The notes: a model not told the origin generated them from the sequence alone. A stretch of DNA of 64,000 nt from an uncultured Bacteroidales bacterium (GCA_947168665.1 CAMVMX010000006.1:1-64000); one strand, 5' to 3'. Positions 1-7,594 are shown, counted from the first letter of the stretch. Numbers and translations are program-made.

Positions 1-2
1 TC

Positions 3-356
3 AAGGCCGACCTCATCTTTTATCACCGCATCCTGAAATGCCACGTCATCATCGACCTCAAGATTGACCGCTTCCGCCACGAATACGCCTCGCAACTCAA
101 CCTCTATATGAACTACTACAAACACGAGGTGATGCAAGTAGACGACAACCCGCCTATTGGTCTGTTGCTTTGTACCGACTACGGTGAAACCACCGTGCAG
201 TATGCAACAGAGGGCCTCTCGCAAAACCTCTTTGTCAGCAAATACCGCCTCCAACTCCCCTCCGAGGAAGAAATGCGGCAATATCTGTTAGAGAGCGCCA
301 CCGAAGCCGACTGGGAAGAATACCGAAAAGAGCAAGAAAAGGGGAAAGAAAAGTAG
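3..356 (+). CDS. DUF1016/YhcG-type PD-(D/E)XK nuclease, C-terminal part
   Basis: This is the 3' end of a gene that begins before the window; the frame is open from base 3. The visible 117 residues carry the DUF1016 C-terminal nuclease pattern: an acidic strand (ADLIFYHR), then VIIDLK, then IGLLLCT. It resembles the same region of the complete gene at 545 but is clearly diverged, so it is a paralogue and not a copy. Members of this family are PD-(D/E)XK-fold proteins, often found near restriction systems in defence islands; their exact substrate is not settled. The native tail is charged (EEYRKEQEKGKEK) and stops at 356. Directly behind it lies the tail of yet another paralogue. Confidence 0.85.
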   Translation, partial: KADLIFYHRILKCHVIIDLKIDRFRHEYASQLNLYMNYYKHEVMQVDDNPPIGLLLCTDYGETTVQYATEGLSQNLFVSKYRLQLPSEEEMRQYLLESATEADWEEYRKEQEKGKEK

Positions 357-364
357 CAAACAAA

Positions 365-474
365 GTGGCGCAATATATGCCCGAACACCCCACAAAAGAA
401 CTTCTGCAACGCCAGCTCCACAAAGGTCTTGAAGCCGCCGCCAGCGCTGGGAGAATCACTCGGAGGACTAACCA
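365..474 (+). pseudogene. Tail remnant of a third DUF1016 gene
   Basis: About 110 bases match the last 109 bases of the complete DUF1016 gene (1495-1603). Both begin with codons for VAQYM-E and continue through LLQRQLHK-LEAA. A one-base change near 445-455 breaks the frame, and no start or nuclease core is attached. The similarity continues past the stop into the promoter region (475-527 versus 1607-1660). This suggests that a unit of gene tail plus downstream promoter was duplicated, or left behind by recombination between tandem DUF1016 genes. Confidence 0.75.
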
Positions 475-487
475 CTAAAGATTATTA

Positions 488-516
488 TGCCAAACAAGAA
501 AAGATTTGTATCTTTG
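488..516 (+). promoter_or_regulatory. Promoter of the DUF1016 gene
   Basis: The Bacteroidota -7 box TATCTTTG lies at 509-516, 28 bases before the start codon at 545. The -33 position is poor (no clean TTG 19 bases upstream), unlike the duplicate promoter at 1619-1648. Confidence 0.6.
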
Positions 517-544
517 CAAATAAAAATCAGCTAACACTTACCTG

Positions 545-1603
545 ATGTCAGACAGCATAACCATACAAAAGAACAGCAATATTATGCCGTTGGTTGACGA
601 CCTGCGGCAGATAATCAACCAGACACGCAGTCGAGTTGCCGTCAATGTCAATGCCGAACTTACCCTGATGTATTGGCATATCGGCGAACGCATCAATAGA
701 GAAGTGCTTGGGAACGAGCGTGCCGAATACGGGAAACAAATTGTTGCGACACTGTCGCAACAATTGCAAATGGAGTTTGGTGACAAAGGTTTCGAGAAAA
801 GTTCCATCACAAGAATGATGAAGTTTGCCCGTCTTTTCCCCAATTATCAAATTGTCGCGACACTGTCGCAACAATTACAATGGTCCCATTTTGTAGAGGT
901 TATCCCCTTAAAAGACGACCTTCAACGGGAATTCTACCTGACGTTGGCTGCTTCTGAAAGATGGTCAATCCGCCAATTGCGCAAAGAGATTGACGGTATG
1001 CTCTACGAGCGCACAGCCATTGCGACGAAACCGGACGAACTGATCAAACAGGAGCTATCGGAACTGCGGGAAAACAACGTCCTCTCCCCAGATCTTGTCT
1101 TCAAAAGCCCTTATTTCTTGGAGTTCACAGGGTTGAAAGGGATGTATAGTGAAAAGAGTTTGGAGGATAGCTTGGTAGCGCACTTGGAGCAGTTCATCTT
1201 GGAATTGGGCAATGGGTTCACCTTCGTCGAGCGGCAGAAGCGGATGATTATCGACGGCGAGGACTTCTATCTCGACCTCCTCTTCTACCATCGTAGGCTG
1301 CGCCGCCTGATAGCCATCGATTTGAAACTCGGTAAATTCAAGGCGCAGTACAAAGGCCAGATGGAGTTGTACCTCCGCTGGCTCGAAGCCCACGAGATGG
1401 AGGCTGGAGAAGAACAACCCCTCGGCCTATTGCTCTGCACAGAAGGTGGCGATGAGCAGATAGAACTGCTGCAACTCGACAAATCCGGCATCAAGGTAGC
1501 GCAATATATGACCGAACTCCCCTCCAAAGAACTCCTGCAACGCCAGTTGCACAAATGCTTGGAAGCCGCCCGCCAACGCTGGGAGAATTGCCGGGAAGAA
1601 TAA
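545..1603 (+). CDS. DUF1016/YhcG-family PD-(D/E)XK nuclease
   Basis: A complete 352-residue member of the DUF1016 family. The N-terminal half (about residues 10-170) is the DUF1016 N domain: it includes YWHIGERIN, then YGKQIVATLSQQL, then a second copy of the IVATLSQQL motif followed by WSHF. The C-terminal half (about 180-330) is the PD-(D/E)XK fold: YLDLLFYHR, then AIDLK, then PLGLLLCT. Length is normal for the family. The start follows a TATCTTTG promoter. The two IVATLSQQL motifs are encoded by near-identical palindromic DNA. The family is common beside restriction-modification genes and in defence islands; a nuclease role is inferred from the fold and is not demonstrated here. The next gene has its own promoter, so the two need not form one operon. 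Confidence 0.88.
   Translation: MSDSITIQKNSNIMPLVDDLRQIINQTRSRVAVNVNAELTLMYWHIGERINREVLGNERAEYGKQIVATLSQQLQMEFGDKGFEKSSITRMMKFARLFPNYQIVATLSQQLQWSHFVEVIPLKDDLQREFYLTLAASERWSIRQLRKEIDGMLYERTAIATKPDELIKQELSELRENNVLSPDLVFKSPYFLEFTGLKGMYSEKSLEDSLVAHLEQFILELGNGFTFVERQKRMIIDGEDFYLDLLFYHRRLRRLIAIDLKLGKFKAQYKGQMELYLRWLEAHEMEAGEEQPLGLLLCTEGGDEQIELLQLDKSGIKVAQYMTELPSKELLQRQLHKCLEAARQRWENCREE
740..764. repeat. 25-bp palindrome, copy 1, inside the DUF1016 gene
   Basis: Arms ATTGTTGCGACA and TGTCGCAACAAT around a single central C form a perfect 12-bp palindrome. It encodes IVATLSQQ. A near copy lies 111 bases downstream. Confidence 0.85.
851..875. repeat. 25-bp palindrome, copy 2, inside the DUF1016 gene
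   Basis: Same element as at 740-764 with one base changed in the left arm (ATTGTCGCGACA) and an identical right arm (TGTCGCAACAAT). It encodes the second IVATLSQQ motif. Confidence 0.85.
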
Positions 1604-1618
1604 TTGATAAAGATTATT

Positions 1619-1648
1619 TTGCAAAATAAGAAAAGATTCGTATCTTTG
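1619..1648 (+). promoter_or_regulatory. Promoter of the phosphoesterase-NTPase gene
   Basis: TTG at 1619-1621, a 19-base spacer, then TATCTTTG at 1641-1648: a textbook Bacteroidota promoter. It lies 16 bases before the start codon at 1665, so the 5' leader is very short. It is a near repeat of 475-527. Confidence 0.8.
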
Positions 1649-1664
1649 CAGCATAAAAAAGAAT

Positions 1665-4600
1665 ATGTATATGAACATAAGGATATTTCATATATCAGAT
1701 TTTCACTTGAACAAAAAAAATCTGAAGGATTGGAATGATTACTTGAAAGAAAGTTTTATTCATTTTATAAATGAGAATAAAGCGGAAGAAAATTTCATTG
1801 TCTGTTCTGGAGATATGATAGATAAGGGTGGAGCTGATTTTGGAGGAGTAAAAGCTGGATTAGAAATATTTAGAGATTCCGTCATTAATCCAATTATCAC
1901 TAAAACTGGTATATCCGTCGACAGATTCATTATGACTTTGGGCAATCACGATATAGATCGTAATGCAGATAAAGATTATACTCGAAGAGGTGTGCGCGAC
2001 TCCATCAAAGAAGGTCGTTCTGAAAAGATTGATGAGTATGTGAGGGATTTATTAGATAACAAAGGGGAACCTTCTAAACGAGTATGTGCATATTATAATT
2101 TCGTATCAGAATTCTATGCAGAGTGCAAAAATGTTATTATCAACTATCTTGGGGCGGTTTTTAATTATTCGATTAATGGAGAAAACCTTGCTTTCACGGC
2201 ATTTAACACTGCATGGAATTGTTGCGATGACAATGACAAAGATTGGGGTCTTGCCATTGGTGAACCTCAATATCTAAAATGCAACCAGGATACGCCAGAT
2301 AATGCTGTGAGAATCGCCATTATGCACCACCCATTAGATTGGATGTTATATGAAAAACGCACCATCCAGAATTGGATTCGCAATGATTACGACTTATTGC
2401 TGATGGGACATGTCCATGAAACCGAGACTATGTTAACCGTAAATAGCTCTGGAAATCTGATCATCAGCTTTGCCCCCTGCTTCACCAGCGATATACGAAA
2501 GGATTCTATTACATACTCCAATGGTTTCTCCGTTGTTGATTTTGACACTAACAACCGACAGATAGATTTCTCTTATCAGAAATACGCTCATAAAAATCGT
2601 AAATATGTGTTGAATCATGATTATGTAGAATCAGGACACTATCATGCGGAAATAACAGAAGGCGTTGGCGACAAACTTGCACAACTCATGACACGGTGTA
2701 TGAGTCATATTAACACCAAATATGTTCCAGAAATCAACAATAGCATAATCCCACAAAAGGCGAAAGCAATAGGAACTCTCAATGAAGCCTTCGTCATGCC
2801 TCCTCTAAAGAAGAATGGAGATCTGGACGGAGAAAATGAACTCTCATTGGCTTCTATCTTGAATTCACCTATGAACATGGTGCTATTTGGGCAACACGAA
2901 AGTGGCAAAACTGTTCTCTTGAATAAATTATTATTGGAATATGTTGCAAACGAGACAATATTTGATGTAGTTCCTGTCTTTTATGACTTTGAAGTACAAT
3001 TAGGCAAGGATGTTGAAACTATTATCAAATCTTTTCTTGACTGCAATAGTGATGAGGCTGGAATGCTTATAAACGCCAAAAAGATTGTTCTACTTGTTGA
3101 TAATTATACTCCAGATGAAGCAAAGAAAGAACAAGCGAAGAAACTATATCGTTTTATCGCCGATAATTCTATTCGTCTAATAGCAACATCAAGCCATGAT
3201 GTAATAGATAGCATTCCTGATAATTTTGTAATAAACAACGAAATATCTTGCGAGTATTTCTTCATTCATCAATTTCACTCTTCAAATATTAAAGAACTTA
3301 TTACCAAGTGGTCACCAGATATTCAGTTGCTGGAGCGTAATCAAAAAATAGAAAATCTTGTAAATCGCTTCTGTTCTTTCTCTTTACCATGTACAGCCAT
3401 GTCGGTCTCTCTGTATCTATGGAGTACGGAGAATAGTAATCGCGATCCAGTGAATCCTGCTATACTACTTGACATCTACATGGAGATTGTCCTTGAACGC
3501 ATGTCCGTTCAGAACGTATATGTTAACACTTTCGATTATGAGAATAAAGCAAGTCTCCTAGCCTATATTGCCCAGTCTATACACGATGAGATGCAGGACA
3601 ATTATTCCTATACACTGAGCTATGGTCATTATATAACTAAGATAGAAGACTACTTAAAGAAGGTAGGATTTCAACATGTTGATTCTGAGAGACTGGCCAA
3701 ATATTTTATTGACCGGAAAGTTTTTCTCCTAAAAGATGGCAATGTAGAATTTGCTCATGCGTGCTTCTATTATTTCTTCTTAGCCAAGAGAATGATAAAA
3801 GACCCGGTTTTCCGTGAAAGAATAATAAATAAAGACGAGTATTATAAATATGACCGCGTAATCGATTATTATAGTGGCCTGGTACGTTCAGATAAGGGAT
3901 TGTTAGAATTTCTCTATGAAGAGTTCGAAAAGGTATATTCTGAGGTGGCATTTGTGTATAACGATGTGGACATGGACAAATGTTTCACAATTATAAGAAA
4001 AGGCCAAACCGGCTATACCCCTTTGGTTAAAAATGTGAGTCCACAGAAAGTTATTGAGAAGAAACCTACCGAAGAGGAGGCTGAGAAGAAGGTTCTCGCA
4101 ATTGCCGATGAAAAACTATCTCAAATTTCAGATAAATTCTATAAACCACAATGTATAGATCCTACCACATTGATTTTAATGTTGAGTCGTGCTTTGCGCA
4201 ATTTAGATGGGATTGAAGATACGGCATTAAAACAAAAGGTTTACAACTCAATTATTAAAAATGCAATGATTCTTACAGCTATTGTCAAGGATCAACTTGC
4301 TCTATATGCAAACAATCACGATGGTTCATTGCCTACAGGCTTTGATGAAGTGAAAGATGTTGGAGTCTTTTTCAGGTTTATGCCATTTAATATGCAACGT
4401 ACGCTTGGCGAAATCTTGGCCACGCGCAAACTATTAATTTTTTTCGAAGGAAAGTACAACAAAGATGTGAGAGAGAATGTGAGCGATGTTGAGAAGTTCA
4501 TGTCAATTGGAATGATGTGGGATAGCACAGGGATTGGGAACAAGAAACACATCAAATCTTTCATCAAACAGATGGGGAACAATTCAGTTCAAGATTACGT

Positions 4601-4796
4601 ATTACTGAAATTGTTGTATTACTTTGACAATAAAGTAGCTTTCGGGTCAGAAGAGGAAGATCAATACATCGATTTGCTTGCTGATTTAAAAGTAAAACAA
4701 AAAATTGTCAAGCCCATTGAGAAGAGTAGAATTATGAAACAAATGAAAGAGACAAGAAATAAAATGTTAGCAGCGAAAAAAGGGGCAAACAAATGA
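1665..4796 (+). CDS. Metallophosphoesterase fused to a STAND/NACHT-like P-loop NTPase
   Basis: A 1043-residue protein. Residues 1-310 form a calcineurin-like metallophosphoesterase with all the metal motifs: SDFH (11-14), SGD (48-50), GNHD (93-96), MHH (220-222) and GHVH (248-251). A linker follows, then a P-loop NTPase: Walker A GQHESGKT (409-416), Walker B IVLLVD (474-479) and a sensor-like strand LIATSS. The remaining ~500 residues look mainly helical with no repeat I can name. No signal peptide is present. The effector-plus-NTPase layout is that of STAND/NACHT-type immune proteins, where the N-terminal enzyme is the effector and the C-terminal part the sensor. An anti-phage role is inferred from this layout and from the nuclease genes beside it. 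The DNA is AT-rich against its surroundings, suggesting transfer. A second in-frame ATG at 1671 is an alternative start. Confidence 0.85.
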   Translation: MYMNIRIFHISDFHLNKKNLKDWNDYLKESFIHFINENKAEENFIVCSGDMIDKGGADFGGVKAGLEIFRDSVINPIITKTGISVDRFIMTLGNHDIDRNADKDYTRRGVRDSIKEGRSEKIDEYVRDLLDNKGEPSKRVCAYYNFVSEFYAECKNVIINYLGAVFNYSINGENLAFTAFNTAWNCCDDNDKDWGLAIGEPQYLKCNQDTPDNAVRIAIMHHPLDWMLYEKRTIQNWIRNDYDLLLMGHVHETETMLTVNSSGNLIISFAPCFTSDIRKDSITYSNGFSVVDFDTNNRQIDFSYQKYAHKNRKYVLNHDYVESGHYHAEITEGVGDKLAQLMTRCMSHINTKYVPEINNSIIPQKAKAIGTLNEAFVMPPLKKNGDLDGENELSLASILNSPMNMVLFGQHESGKTVLLNKLLLEYVANETIFDVVPVFYDFEVQLGKDVETIIKSFLDCNSDEAGMLINAKKIVLLVDNYTPDEAKKEQAKKLYRFIADNSIRLIATSSHDVIDSIPDNFVINNEISCEYFFIHQFHSSNIKELITKWSPDIQLLERNQKIENLVNRFCSFSLPCTAMSVSLYLWSTENSNRDPVNPAILLDIYMEIVLERMSVQNVYVNTFDYENKASLLAYIAQSIHDEMQDNYSYTLSYGHYITKIEDYLKKVGFQHVDSERLAKYFIDRKVFLLKDGNVEFAHACFYYFFLAKRMIKDPVFRERIINKDEYYKYDRVIDYYSGLVRSDKGLLEFLYEEFEKVYSEVAFVYNDVDMDKCFTIIRKGQTGYTPLVKNVSPQKVIEKKPTEEEAEKKVLAIADEKLSQISDKFYKPQCIDPTTLILMLSRALRNLDGIEDTALKQKVYNSIIKNAMILTAIVKDQLALYANNHDGSLPTGFDEVKDVGVFFRFMPFNMQRTLGEILATRKLLIFFEGKYNKDVRENVSDVEKFMSIGMMWDSTGIGNKKHIKSFIKQMGNNSVQDYVLLKLLYYFDNKVAFGSEEEDQYIDLLADLKVKQKIVKPIEKSRIMKQMKETRNKMLAAKKGANK

Positions 4797-4801
4797 AATT
4801 A

Positions 4802-4833
4802 TTGTGTCAAATAAAAATAGATTCGTATCTGTG
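4802..4833 (+). promoter_or_regulatory. Weak promoter before the folded leader
   Basis: TTG at 4802-4804 and TATCTGTG at 4826-4833 resemble the promoters at 488 and 1619 (shared ATTCGTATCT context) but carry a mismatch in the -7 box and a 21-base spacer. It would drive the folded leader and the truncated methyltransferase. Confidence 0.45.
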
Positions 4834-4918
4834 TAAACAAAATAACAACTAAAAACACAACATATCGTAAGAAGAAATAGAAGATAAATAACATATTATA
4901 AAGCGTTTTCGCTCTTAA

Positions 4919-5066
4919 CCTGCCTCCTTGAAGTTCCACAAATCAAGTCCCGGCAATAGTAAGGCGGTAAACGCTCACGAGAATATCGTGGGCTTTACTT
5001 AATTGTCGGGCAGGTCGTGGAACACCTAAGAGGGCATAAGCAAAGTTCCACGATTTTCTTATGCCC
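4919..5066 (+). ncRNA. Strongly folded leader that occludes a start codon
   Basis: Base pairing seen by eye: an outer stem 4949-4957/5002-5010 (nine pairs, one G-U); an inner hairpin 4967-4980/4986-4998 (thirteen pairs, one bulge, loop GAATA); a stem CGTGGAAC/GTTCCACG at 5016-5023/5045-5052; and a stem GGGCATAAG/CTTATGCCC at 5032-5040/5058-5066. The last stem contains the ATG at 5061. The last two stems cross, so they are alternatives or a pseudoknot. A further GTTCCAC at 4933-4939 and CCTGCC at 4919-4924 offer competing partners. This looks like a regulatory leader that hides the start codon, or an independent small RNA. No known RNA family was recognised. Confidence 0.5.
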
Positions 5067-5279
5067 GACAACGAAAACACAAAATCACAGATTAAGAGCC
5101 GCCAGCGGGTGGCTCAGCATGGCGAGGTGTTCACCAATCCGCGCGAGGTGAACGCTATGCTTGACTTGGTGCGGGATGAGTCGTTCCGGCTCGACAGTCG
5201 CTTCCTTGAGCCCGCCTGTGGTGACAGGTATTTCCTTATTGAGATATTGCGCCGCAAACTGCCGCTGTTGCAAACCTGA
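5061..5279 (+). pseudogene. Truncated DNA methyltransferase (N-terminal 72 residues)
   Basis: The product begins like the N terminus of a restriction-associated adenine methyltransferase: SRQRVAQHGEVFTNPREVN, then MLDLV, and then the S-adenosylmethionine-binding motif I region FLEPACGD. In intact relatives that motif normally reads PACGDGNF; here it is CGDRYF, and a stop follows 16 codons later. The catalytic (N/D)PPY motif and everything beyond are missing. The gene is therefore dead or encodes only a fragment. The ATG is buried in the leader hairpin. Downstream DNA switches directly to a scrap of the phosphoribosyltransferase gene, so a deletion joined the two. Confidence 0.75.
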
Positions 5280-5322
5280 GTTCGATTTTTAATTAGATAG
5301 GTCCCGATATATTATACAATAA

Positions 5323-5368
5323 ACTATGCTCCGCCATTCGTCAGCAGAATGTACTGGTGATTGGTTAT
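5323..5368 (+). pseudogene. Fragment of the phosphoribosyltransferase gene
   Basis: These 46 bases match 6373-6418 of the intact phosphoribosyltransferase gene (the codons for CAAIRQQNVLVID) with only a few mismatches, then diverge. The fragment has no start or frame of its own. It is either a remnant of a second phosphoribosyltransferase copy or a duplication scar next to the truncated methyltransferase. Confidence 0.7.
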
Positions 5369-5417
5369 ATGATTATATTTCTTCATTTGGCAACGCAAAA
5401 GTAGTCATTTTACCTTA

Positions 5418-5445
5418 GAGTACCAAATTCTGGTACTCTTTTTTT
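5418..5445 (+). terminator. Rho-independent terminator
   Basis: GAGTACCA, loop AATTC, TGGTACTC, then seven or more T. The perfect 8-bp stem faces the + strand and would end transcription coming from the truncated methyltransferase region. Confidence 0.8.
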
Positions 5446-5648
5446 CTACTCAGTGTTGCACTTGTAACTGGAAATTAGGAAGACGTTTATTCTTCGGTGG
5501 CGATATGTTATCCCTTTATGCCTGTGCAGATGGCTGAATGCCGTCTGCCGTTTCATCGAAAGGCACACGCCAAATGCCGGTATGGCTGCTGCAAGATAGG
5601 GTGTCCCATGCTTGTTTATGACTCGCTCTGATTCATGGTTTTGTTCTG
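5446..5648. other. Gap without a convincing gene
   Basis: Several short minus-strand reading frames start just below the promoter-like box at 5649, but the longest would begin upstream of that box and none has a recognisable domain. It may be gene debris. Confidence 0.3.
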
Positions 5649-5656
5649 CAAAGATA
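5649..5656 (-). promoter_or_regulatory. Orphan minus-strand promoter box
   Basis: CAAAGATA on the + strand is TATCTTTG read leftward. No convincing minus-strand gene follows; the first ATG downstream gives only a few codons before a stop. Confidence 0.4.
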
Positions 5657-5709
5657 CACGCTTCGTGCGACATGGCAAATTATTTTTCTCCCAATCCGAA
5701 GAAAAGATG

Positions 5710-5717
5710 TATTTTTG
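5710..5717 (+). promoter_or_regulatory. Promoter box of the phosphoribosyltransferase gene
   Basis: TATTTTTG, a TAnnTTTG-type -7 box, lies 20 bases before the ATG at 5738. Confidence 0.6.
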
Positions 5718-5737
5718 CAAAAAAATCAAGAGAGTAA

Positions 5738-6541
5738 ATGGGTATCACCTACGACAGCATTTTGCAACGATTTGTGTTCGACTTTGAGCATGATGGCAAC
5801 GAGGACATCGTCAGCCTGACGGGCACAGGCTATCAGGTAGAGGCCTTTGGCAAGTGTTTCTATTATGGCTATGAGTTTGCTGAGCAGGTGGATGGCGCGA
5901 CGCGTAGTGCCTTCATCAAGCATGTTAAGTTCTCAGAGACCATACAGGGCAATCCCGACCTTGCGATGTTCATCAAGAAAGCTGTAGACAACCTCAGCCA
6001 CAAAATTAACCTCTACGACTACAACCTTGTAGTGATGCCCGAGTCGTCCAGCAAGGTGAACGAGTATATGTTGCGCTATATTTATCGTTTTGCCCAGCCG
6101 ACACTGCGTAAGATGGAGCTGGTGAAAAACCTGCCGCAGAACATTTCTTTCGACATGGATGCCTACGAGCAACAGTATTTAGACGTTGTTTTAGAGAACG
6201 GCCGTCCCCGCTATACGGCAGCCCAGAAGGAAGAAGCCAAGCAATCTATCAACCAGATGCTTGACCTTATCCATAAAAAAGACTACTTCACCATTGCCAA
6301 AGACGTGAAGAAGAGCCGATTTCGCCCCTATATGATGCAGTTTCTCAAATTCGCAAGCAAAGAAGATGAGCAACTCTGCGCCGCCATTCGTCAGCAGAAC
6401 GTGCTGGTGATTGACGATGTGGCGACGAGCGGTTCCACTATCAACGAGATTCTTCGCACGCTGCGTATTCTCAACGAGGACAACGATATCACTATTTTCA
6501 GTCTTATTGGCCGCAAAGACCTTATGGCCGACGCGAATTAA
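5738..6541 (+). CDS. Phosphoribosyltransferase-domain protein
   Basis: A 267-residue cytoplasmic protein. Near its C terminus (about residues 223-236) is the type I phosphoribosyltransferase PRPP-binding motif VLVIDDVATSGST: hydrophobic strand, two acidic residues, then the phosphate loop. The preceding ~200 residues are not the usual short hood domain of a salvage enzyme and I do not recognise them, so the substrate is unknown. Such stand-alone phosphoribosyltransferase proteins with long N-terminal parts occur in bacterial accessory regions. The gene follows its own TATTTTTG promoter and ends 3 bases from a convergent lipoprotein gene. A 46-base piece of it is duplicated at 5323. Confidence 0.75.
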   Translation: MGITYDSILQRFVFDFEHDGNEDIVSLTGTGYQVEAFGKCFYYGYEFAEQVDGATRSAFIKHVKFSETIQGNPDLAMFIKKAVDNLSHKINLYDYNLVVMPESSSKVNEYMLRYIYRFAQPTLRKMELVKNLPQNISFDMDAYEQQYLDVVLENGRPRYTAAQKEEAKQSINQMLDLIHKKDYFTIAKDVKKSRFRPYMMQFLKFASKEDEQLCAAIRQQNVLVIDDVATSGSTINEILRTLRILNEDNDITIFSLIGRKDLMADAN

Positions 6542-6544
6542 AAA

Positions 6545-7153
6545 TCAAAGGCTTTCGGCGATGTCGAAGGCTATCTGGATGCGGTGGGGTTCCTTTTGGC
6601 GGGGGTAGGGCTCTTCGGTCATGATGGGCAGGGTAACTGAGAATTTGCGGCCGCCGGGGATGGAGAAGGATTGTTGCTCGTCCGGGCCGTAGAATTGGTT
6701 GTCACGGATGGAGTAGAGCGTATACTCATCGCTGCCGGCAACTCGTAGCTCGACCATATCGTCGCTCCCCACGGTCTGCACATGCAGGCAATCGGGTTTC
6801 CCTCCCGTGTAGGCCAAACCTCCCCGGTGCAGCGTGATGCTTTTGCCGGCGGGAACGCTGTCCTCCAGCACGATGAAGGTGTTCCACACCCGATTTCCGT
6901 CGGCATCGAGCAGGTTTTCCGATTCCCTGCGGATGGTTGCCACATGGCCGTGACTGCCCTGCGCCGTCAGCTGAAGGGTGCTGTCGTGGTCGGCCGCGAA
7001 GCAGACGTCGTAGTCGATGCAATATTCTATGCGGCTATTGTTGTCCCAGTCGAAAGGCGCGGGCTTTTCTCCCCCGGCGTTCCCGCCGCAGCCAGCCACT
7101 GCCATCGCGCCGCAAAGTGTGGCAAGGGTGATGAATAAAACGCTGTTTCTCAT
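6545..7153 (-). CDS. Hypothetical lipoprotein
   Basis: A 202-residue protein with a lipoprotein signal: Met-Arg-Asn, a hydrophobic stretch, then the lipobox VAGC with Cys at about residue 22, followed by a Gly-rich linker. Acylation and outer-membrane or periplasmic placement follow from this. The mature part is rich in beta-type sequence with no motif I can assign. It is transcribed leftward from a TATCTTTG box at 7201-7208 and stops 3 bases from the end of the convergent phosphoribosyltransferase gene. Function unknown. Confidence 0.75.
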   Translation of the reverse strand: MRNSVLFITLATLCGAMAVAGCGGNAGGEKPAPFDWDNNSRIEYCIDYDVCFAADHDSTLQLTAQGSHGHVATIRRESENLLDADGNRVWNTFIVLEDSVPAGKSITLHRGGLAYTGGKPDCLHVQTVGSDDMVELRVAGSDEYTLYSIRDNQFYGPDEQQSFSIPGGRKFSVTLPIMTEEPYPRQKEPHRIQIAFDIAESL

Positions 7154-7200
7154 TTTGATGTTTCCTTATCAATTGTCAGTCGGAGGAACGATTGACGGTG

Positions 7201-7208
7201 CAAAGATA
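7201..7208 (-). promoter_or_regulatory. Promoter box of the lipoprotein gene
   Basis: CAAAGATA (TATCTTTG leftward), 48 bases before the start at 7153. Confidence 0.65.
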
Positions 7209-7503
7209 CGCATTATTTCTGGAATGGCCAGTGACGCGCCGTTGTAGCTTCGTTGTGGCTTCGCTCTTTGGCGTCTTTATTTCCACGATTCCAACGTTCC
7301 CCATGTGCCGAAATGGCATAGAAAGAACATGGAAGGGGTGTGGGACGAGTGGGGAAAGAACGACTTTGCGGCGGGGACTATCCGATAGGACAGCGGGGCT
7401 GGGCCGCACTGGCTGCCGCCGTGAGGGGGTGCGGCATAGCGTGAAGAATCAGGCGGTTGCGTACGAAATGCGGCGCGCGGGCCTTTTTGTTGGGGCAAAG
7501 TGG
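7209..7503. other. Divergent intergenic region
   Basis: GC-rich spacer between the leftward lipoprotein promoter and the rightward phosphohexomutase promoter. Open frames here are antisense or unsupported; I see no further element. Confidence 0.4.
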
Positions 7504-7533
7504 TTGATATGTGAAATAAAATGTGTATATTTG
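7504..7533 (+). promoter_or_regulatory. Promoter of the phospho-sugar mutase gene
   Basis: TTG at 7504-7506, a 19-base spacer, TATATTTG at 7526-7533; start codon at 7595. Confidence 0.75.
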
Positions 7534-7594
7534 CAGCGACTTTGATGTCACGAAAAAACAGTTTTTTAATCCTGTAACCTAAAACGTAACAGTT

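Noticed and set aside
4919..5066. An integron attC site or a retron RNA
   Set aside because: The core strings do not fit the attC consensus GTTRRRY/RYYYAAC, there is no integrase, and no reverse transcriptase gene is nearby.
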